Source: Bagarius yarrelli (taxonomy: Eukaryota > Chordata > Actinopteri > Siluriformes > Sisoridae). From it: a stretch of 64,000 nucleotides of DNA. This document shows, one piece after another, positions 36,647-64,000 of the stretch. The translations under genes and the position numbers were made by a program. Below the pieces are notes generated by a model that worked only from the letters and a program-made list of their open reading frames with translations, made no database searches and was not told where the DNA came from. Each line of letters opens with the position of its first letter. Positions within the stretch are counted from its first letter, which is position 1. The stretch spans positions 705,928-769,927 of the forward strand of contig VCAZ01000092.1 of NCBI GenBank assembly GCA_005784505.1. Reading direction: 5' to 3'.

Positions 36647-37122
36647 AACCGTAATGTAGGCCGAGGATTACAATGTGAGAACAATAGCTTTACATTTTAC
36701 GTAATAGCAATTGGGGATTAAGGGCCTTGCTCGGGGGCCCAGCAGTGGCAACTTGGTGGTGCTGGGAATCGAATCGAACCACAACCTTCCAATTAGCAGC
36801 CCAATATCTTTACCACTGAGCTACCACTTCCCCTATAAACAAATCACACGAGTGTGAGGTGTGTCTGTTGTGCGTCACAGACACAAATTTCTATCAGTGA
36901 CATTTAAGAATGTGAGTCGCAGAATAATGCACGCACACACACAGGTAATTTAAAAAGCCCGGGCTGTAAAAGTACAAGTTTAAAGTTGCCACACTGTCAG
37001 TTTCTGAGTTGCGCCTGTTGCTTTAGGCTCTTATTTGTTTTGGAATGCTGCCATTACAACTAAACTAAACTAAACAGAAGCACACTTCCTCAATCATCTT
37101 AACAAAAGGTCCGACATTCACA
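36647..37122 (+). repeat. Direct duplication, copy 2
   Basis: Partner of 35327-35803, offset about 1320 bases. It starts at 'ccgtaatgtaggccgagg' and ends near 'ccgacattcaca'. Its SINE (36702-36833) has decayed independently of that in copy 1. Confidence 0.85.
36702..36833 (-). repeat. SINE family A copy inside duplication copy 2
   Basis: Core GGCCTTGCTCGGGGGCCCAG and B box region 'gggaatcgaatcgaacc', where a CGAAT step is doubled. Confidence 0.85.
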
Positions 37123-37216
37123 TGCACCCATTTTAGGATTAATAAACTAATTGACGTGATTTGGGAAAACCTGTCACATGGTCAGATTTTACATATTGCA
37201 CGTTCTGATAGCATAT

Positions 37217-37283
37217 AAACGGGCCCTTAACCCCTAATTGCTTAGTTGTATAACAGAGATAAATGTGAGTCGCTCTGGAGGAG
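37217..37283 (+). repeat. Tail fragment of a SINE family A copy
   Basis: Only 'gggcccttaacccctaattg' to 'gtgagtcgctctggag' remains. The rest of 37.1-37.98 kb is unique AT-rich sequence with no gene seen. Confidence 0.7.
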
Positions 37284-37982
37284 TACATGTGAACGTTACC
37301 CTAAAGAGGACAGACACTTAGTGAAGGAAGCTTGTAGGTTCAGATAGCATGACCTATGTAGCTTGTAGCTAACATTTATTGTTCTAAGTGAGAGAAAGCT
37401 ATAAGAAATCTTTTGCACATATACATAAGCGTGCTACCTTCTGAGAATATTTAGCCCAAATCTTTTTTTAGATAAAATATTATAGAATAAAAATGTAATG
37501 AAAACCCCAATTTGATATTCGACCCTTCTCCCCCCCCCTCTATATCCCCAAAAATGTCCCAGCGACAGCCTTTCCCAGATCGCATCACACATCTATGAAA
37601 AACTATCTTGATATTTAGTTTTTAATTAAATACAGCCTTAATGGCATACGGTTATCAATGCCATGTCCTAGGGCATTTCTTTCTGGACTAACAAACGCAA
37701 CCTCCATAACGCAGGTCAATCCTGGAGAGTAGCAACTTAATGATCAGTCTGAGGCTTTTCCATACCAGGGCGACCCTCGGTGGAGCCACTACTAAAAACA
37801 ACCCGTTTTAGGGTAAAAGAAAAAAAAAAAAAAAGAGCTTCAGTTAGAATATCAACAGCAAAACCTGAAGCTGATGCAGCCGAAGAGTTTTTTATTATCA
37901 GTTTTTTAAAAAATAAAATATTGCTAATATTTCTGTTCCAAACATAAAAATCTTTCATAGACTTTGGCAAAAACATCTACAG

Positions 37983-38152
37983 TATTTGGCGGACGTTCTT
38001 ATCCAGAGCAACTTACATTTATCTCATTTATACTACTGAGCAATTGGGTGTTAAGGGCCCTGCTCAGGGGCCCAGCAGTGGTGGAGCTGGGAATCAAACC
38101 AACAATCCTAAGGTTGGTAGTCCAACACCGTAACCATGAGCCACCACTTCCC
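37983..38152 (-). repeat. SINE family A copy, full length
   Basis: Tail, core (CTGCTCAGGGGCCCAGCAG) and head 'gagccaccacttcccc' are intact. It lies about 200 bases past the ndufv2 polyadenylation signal. Confidence 0.88.
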
Positions 38153-38354
38153 CAAATAAGTAACAGCAGGAGAATGTTTGACTATTTGTTCTCTCGAACA
38201 GTTAGATCATCAGCAGGGCTTCTTTTCCTTCCTAAATAAAGTCATAAATAGGTGAAAAGAATTCTACTATTTATACCCTCTGTAAATACTGTTAGTAAAA
38301 GTTTGCTGGCAGTTAAAAATACACACACCGCTACGGTCTACAATGAATCATATT

Positions 38355-38360
38355 TTTATT
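38355..38360 (-). terminator. ndufv2: Polyadenylation signal of ndufv2
   Basis: TTTATT on the plus strand is AATAAA on the minus strand, 55 bases after the stop codon, which predicts a very short 3' UTR of about 75 bases. Confidence 0.7.
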
Positions 38361-38414
38361 TACACGTACAATAATGACTCAGGTTTAAGTTAGGTGATGA
38401 TTCCGGTACTGGAG

Positions 38415-49532
<11,118 letters not shown>

Positions 49533-49762
49533 AGCGGGGGAAAAGCACTCTGTTAATGTCCGGTCGCTCTATAAATTCACAATGGCGGACATCAACACGA
49601 GAACGAACGATGCGAGCTCGATTGAGCAGGTCTGGTGACGAGCAGGTCAGTGTGTATAATCGATAACAGATAATGTACTGAAACGTATCCGTGCTTAGAG
49701 ACGTGTAGGCGAATGAATCGGTTTAAAGAGTCGGCTCTTCAAAAATTCTCAAATTCGTTATT

Positions 49763-49911
49763 ATTCTTTCTCTCTTTCTTTCTCTCTCTCTCTCTTTCTT
49801 TCTTTTCTTTCTTTCTTTCTCTGTTTCTTTCTTTCTTTCTCTGTTTCTCTCTTTCTTTCTTTCTTTCTTTCTTTCTTCATTTCTTTCTTTCTTTCTTTCT
49901 TTCTTTTTTTT
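49763..49911. repeat. (TTTC)n / (TCTCTTTC)n microsatellite
   Basis: Pyrimidine-rich array upstream of the ndufv2 start site; purine-rich on the coding strand of ndufv2. Confidence 0.93.
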
Positions 49912-50061
49912 TTTATGTTTATTTATCAGCTATTTGAATAAATTTTTTGGGTAGACTTTAGGAACATAAGATATTATTTCTTTCTTTCATTTCTATTTTT
50001 CTTCTTTTTTATACGTATATTATTTAAAATGTTTTATTGCATTAATTTAACTTTCATTTTT

Positions 50062-50204
50062 ATTTCATTCATACAAGTGAGCAATTAGGGGTTAAGGAGG
50101 GGCCTTGCTTTGGGGCCCAGCAGTGGTAACTTGATAGTGCTGGGAATCAAACACGCAATCTTTTAGTTAGCAGCCCAACACCTTAACCACCAGGCTACCA
50201 TTTC
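50062..50204 (-). repeat. SINE family A copy upstream of ndufv2
   Basis: Core 'gttaaggaggggccttgctt' and head 'ccaccaggctaccatttcc'. It shares its flanking sequence with the copy at 48757. Confidence 0.82.
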
Positions 50205-50365
50205 CGTCTATTTTCTTCCTTTCTTTCTATTCTTTTCTATTCTTTTTTGTTTCTCACAGCTGTTAATGTATGTGAATCATTATGTATTATTACATATTAC
50301 TGTTGTGTGTTTGTGGTTGTGTTGGCTATTTGCAGTTTTTAGAGAAATTATGATTGTATAATTAG

Positions 50366-50406
50366 AGAGAGAGAGAGAGAAAGAAAGAAAGAAAGAAAGA
50401 AGGGGA

Positions 50407-50483
<77 letters not shown>

Positions 50484-50484
50484 C
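50366..50484. repeat. (GA)n, (AAAG)n and (GATA)n microsatellites
   Basis: About 19 GATA units at 50407-50482, preceded by GA and AAAG runs. It lies between ndufv2 and the acss2-like gene. Confidence 0.95.
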
Positions 50485-50689
50485 ATTCAGACAGACAGAC
50501 TAAACAAACAAAGAGAGAGAAAAAAAGAAAGAAAAGAAGGTATGCCGTGTTCCAAAGACCCAGCTCTCCTTTACTGGAAATGTGAAAGAGATAAGTAGAC
50601 GGAATGTTATTCGTCTTTTCCGCACACAGCCTATGTTCAGTGAAGCTGGCTCTCCCTCAATCCTTCCCTCCCACCTTCTATAATGGGAT

Positions 50690-50939
50690 CAGCAGGAGGC
50701 AGGCCATCCAGCCAATCAAAAAGTAGGAGTGTGAAACAGACCATGCAGATTGGTCAGTTAGGGCCTGAGCAGACTGAAAAAAAAAATAATATGACATCAA
50801 GATGTGGAGGCAGGACTTCAACTGACAGCCACAATAAACTGCTTGATAGTTCATGTACAGGGCAGCGCCCAGCTGTCAATTCTCCAGACTGTGAAAGAAG
50901 CAAGTCATTTGTAGTGATCAACTGTTTCCTCTGACAAAC
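50690..50939 (+). promoter_or_regulatory. Promoter and leader of the acss2-like gene
   Basis: Two CCAAT boxes lie in opposite orientation at 50712-50716 and 50749-50753, 150-230 bases before the start codon. No TATA box is evident. An in-frame TGA at 50892 precedes the ATG, so the coding sequence cannot extend further upstream in this exon. Confidence 0.5.
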
Positions 50940-61208
<10,269 letters not shown>

Positions 61209-61404
61209 GTGAGTGTAATATATGCTACACATCTACAATTCTACTGAAAGTATAACCAATTGTCAAAGCATCACCTGTAATAAATTCACTTCCGAATGAC
61301 TGTTGGAGAACCCAATGCAGTTTTATTAAATATCAACAGTGGCAAAACAACAAACACAAACTTAACCTGACTAGACTTGACTATGCAAATGTAACATGAC
61401 ATAA

Positions 61405-61556
61405 CATGACTGCTAATTAAAAGATCAGGGTTTGATTCCCAGCACCACCAAGTTGCCACCGCTGGGCCCCTAAGCAAGGCCCTTAGGCCCTAATTGCTCA
61501 GTTGTATAAAAGAAATAAATGTAAGTCGCTCTGGATAAGGACGTCCGCCAAAGGAC
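61405..61556 (+). repeat. SINE family A copy, head truncated
   Basis: From 'gctaattaaaagatcaggg' through core and tail (GTCGCTCTGGATAAGG). It interrupts a larger repeat whose parts lie at 61280-61400 and 61557-61690. Confidence 0.82.
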
Positions 61557-61690
61557 CAAAAAACAAGAGGGCTATAAATACTTAACCAATAAAGGACATG
61601 TGACAAGAACAAACCAATAGAAACGTGACACACCGACAAAGGAATCAACATGACAGGAAAACATGTGACATGTGACAAACCAGGAAGTAA
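61557..61690 (-). repeat. Dispersed repeat G, copy 1
   Basis: 'gacaagaacaaaccaataga' and 'accgacaaaggaatcaacat' recur at 63155-63290 in the same orientation. Family unknown. Confidence 0.65.
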
Positions 61691-61858
61691 ACAAACATAC
61701 ATGTTTTTGGACTGTGGGAGGAAACCGGAGAACCCGGAGTAAACCCATGCAAGTACGGAGAGAACATGCAAACTCTACACAGAAAAACCCCTGCAGGGTG
61801 CTTTTTGCTGTGAGGCAACTATGTTTACCACTTAGCCACCATGCTGCCCTTAGTTAAT
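61690..61858 (-). repeat. Teleost dispersed repeat 'ggactgtgggaggaaaccgg' type
   Basis: Recognised from TTTTTGGACTGTGGGAGGAA to 'cttagccaccatgctgccc'. It is very common in fish genomes as a SINE-like repeat. Confidence 0.7.
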
Positions 61859-62857
61859 TGTAAATTAAACTTGAATTATTTAAAAATTGAATGGAACCGC
61901 TTACTTCCTGTTATACATTACAGCAGCTATAAACAGTGCGTTTATTTTATAGTTACCGCTCACTTTTTCCCTGTCATGTGACCAAGAAATCACAAAGCGC
62001 TCCATTCTAAATATTGTCACATGACCCACTCGACCCTGAGAAAAGGAAATGTTTATAATGCATTTATATAGCATAGCCTACGTACAAGTCCCTGTGTCAA
62101 ATTTAATTATAGATACAGTGAGGCATTATAAATGAGTTGTTAAATACGGTCAAGGATGCTGTTAGAGAGAGTCAGTCAAGGCCATCTGACCAATCAGAAT
62201 CAAGACTCAAGCATGTTAACAGATAGATCTTTTATAAAGAACACGTTTCTCGTTTTGCTCTAGAAATAGAAAGATAAATGGCAAAATTTAGATGTTACAG
62301 CAGCAGAAAATGGAAAAATCTGCTAAATATGAAGGCTAAAAAAATGATATCAATATATAATAATAATAATAATAAGAAGAAGAAGAAGAAGGAGAGAAAG
62401 AATTCTAAGGAACATTATTACTGGTTTGGGCCTCAATAGACAAACTATTAAGAGTTGTAACACAATCAATAGTAACAGTGTGTGTTATGGTGGCTGTTTG
62501 GTTCACTTGGAGAAGCTCTGATTATAAAGTCTAATAACAGCAGGAAAAAAAGTCCTAAACAAATACCAGCACCTTCAGACGACCCTGGAGAACGCAGGAA
62601 AGGACACACACTGATTTACCCAGATTTAGGACTGAAATAAATTCAGTTTACAACAAAAGACTCTTCAAACTCTGGGTCTGTTTGGTAGCTGCCCTTGACG
62701 CAGTACAGCATTCCCTGTTGTAGGCAATAACAGGGTTCACTGGGGTCATTCACAGATTCTCTGCTAGCAGAAAAGAGGAACTGACGCCATCTACTGGAGA
62801 CAAAAACAAAACCTAAACATAGAATGTTCTATACTGAGCTACTTGTATATATTTTTT

Positions 62858-62985
62858 ATCCAACTGAGCAGTTGAGGGTTAAGGGCCGTGGTTAGGGGCC
62901 CAGCCGTGGTATCTTAATAATGCTGGAAATTGAACCCACGATCTTCTGATTAGCATTCAAACATGTTAACCACTAAGCTACCATT
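62858..62985 (-). repeat. SINE family A copy
   Basis: Diverged core 'gccgtggttaggggcccagc' and head 'ccactaagctacca'. Confidence 0.78.
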
Positions 62986-63154
62986 TTTTTTTACATTTTT
63001 GTTGATTTCATGTCTCGTTTAAAAAAAAGTTTTATTTTATATAAGGTGTTATTACTAGCTAATTATTCAAAATGGACATGATGAAACCCAGAATTAAGTG
63101 ATATTCTATATTATTCTATATAATCACTTAAAGAAACAACTACAGACAAAGGAA

Positions 63155-63290
63155 CAAGGGCTATATACTTAAACAATAAAGGACACTTGACAAGAACAAA
63201 CCAATGGAAATGTAACATACCGACAGAGGAATCACATGACAGAAACAAATGTGAAGTAAACAAGGAATATGAACATGAACACAAAACCTA
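63155..63290 (-). repeat. Dispersed repeat G, copy 2
   Basis: Partner of 61557-61690; shares 'gacaagaacaaaccaatgg' and 'accgacagaggaatcacatg'. Confidence 0.65.
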
Positions 63291-64000
63291 ATATCACCAG
63301 ACTGCTGCATGACACATTGATATGAATGTAATTTAACGTATTTCATTTGACCAGCAATTTCCTTTGCTATGTTTAAGTAACGGATTTAAGGTGGATTTAG
63401 TCGAGTTATCTATCCAAGGGTGGATTTAGTCGAGTTATTCAATTCGACTTTTGTATAGCGCAATTTAAAGTACATTGAACGTCTGAGATGTAATAGACGC
63501 TGGCGGGCCTTCTTTACCACAGTGTTGATGTGACAGGACCATGACAGGTCTGCGTGACGTGAACACCTAATATTTTTCAGATTTATTTTGAGAAAAAAAA
63601 ATCAAGGGTGAATTTAGTTGAGTTATTTATCCATCCATCCATCCATCCATCCATCCATCCATCCATCAAGGTTTCCATCTATTCAGCTATCCATAATAAG
63701 TTAAATCAGGAGGACAAATGTCTCATGGCTGACTAACAGATTTATGCTGGTAATTCCAACATAGACAACGGGTAGTGGGGATTTTCCATGATAAACCCTA
63801 GACCATAATTCGCAAGTAAATCAACATTTTTGGTTGATTGTGCAACTTTAAAGAAGTTTGCTAACAAGCTAGAATTTACAGTAAATGATACCACAATGCT
63901 GTAATATTGGATTAAATTTAAAACCGGCACCGGTTCCTATTTCTACTCACAATCTAAGATAAAGTTCTGACGTTCAGTATATTCTGTTCGGTACATTCAC

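Larger units (their letters stand above)
61209..64000 (+). other. acss2-like intron 10 (continues past the window)
   Basis: No further exon is found; the expected next block (VLGTVGEPINPEAW in the family) is absent. It holds several repeats, an (AAT)/(AAG) run at 62355-62395 and (CCAT)n at 63629-63668. Confidence 0.75.

Overview
The window is vertebrate nuclear DNA, most likely from a teleost fish. Three multi-exon genes can be read exon by exon from canonical splice sites (plus one GC-AG intron). The introns are large and AT-rich, and they carry many tRNA-headed SINEs, an RTE-like LINE, hAT and THAP-type DNA transposon remnants and very long microsatellites. The mix of short SINEs with a GTCGCTCTGGATAAGG tail suggests an otophysan fish such as a catfish, but that is an inference from repeat style only. 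There is no sign of bacterial genes, phage or CRISPR.  Layout: (1) about 0.87-34.7 kb, minus strand: ankrd12. The whole coding sequence fits in 12 coding exons (2262-14654) plus a non-coding first exon near 34.5 kb. It sums to 6051 coding bases, 2017 codons, and includes a 24-codon in-frame cassette exon. Intron 1 is about 19.7 kb and holds no nested gene that I can see. (2) 34.6-38.3 kb: the ankrd12 promoter side, then a direct duplication of about 0.47 kb whose two copies flank a TGGA-type minisatellite. (3) 38.3-49.6 kb, minus strand: ndufv2, complete in 8 exons (244 codons). Its intron 1 contains a long minisatellite built of palindromic 31-bp units. (4) 50.9-61.2 kb and beyond, plus strand: a cytosolic acetyl-CoA synthetase of the ACSS2 type. 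The first ten exons (398 complete codons) are present and the gene runs off the right edge.  Function: ankrd12 encodes a nuclear co-regulator that represses nuclear-receptor activation. ndufv2 encodes the 24-kDa Fe-S subunit of mitochondrial complex I. The acss2-like gene makes acetyl-CoA from acetate. They do not form a pathway; the ankrd12-ndufv2 adjacency matches human 18p11 as I know it. ndufv2 and the acss2-like gene are head to head, with start codons about 1.4 kb apart.  I did not find a new biological system. The observations most worth checking are: the palindromic minisatellite and the larger repeat that carries it and flanks ndufv2 exon 1; the GC-AG intron inside the ATP-binding motif of the acss2-like gene; the conserved ankrd12 cassette exon with a G-rich tract at its acceptor; a THAP-domain transposon remnant flanked by TTAA; an inverted SINE pair in ndufv2; a higher-order GATA/GACA array; and a 21-bp perfect hairpin.
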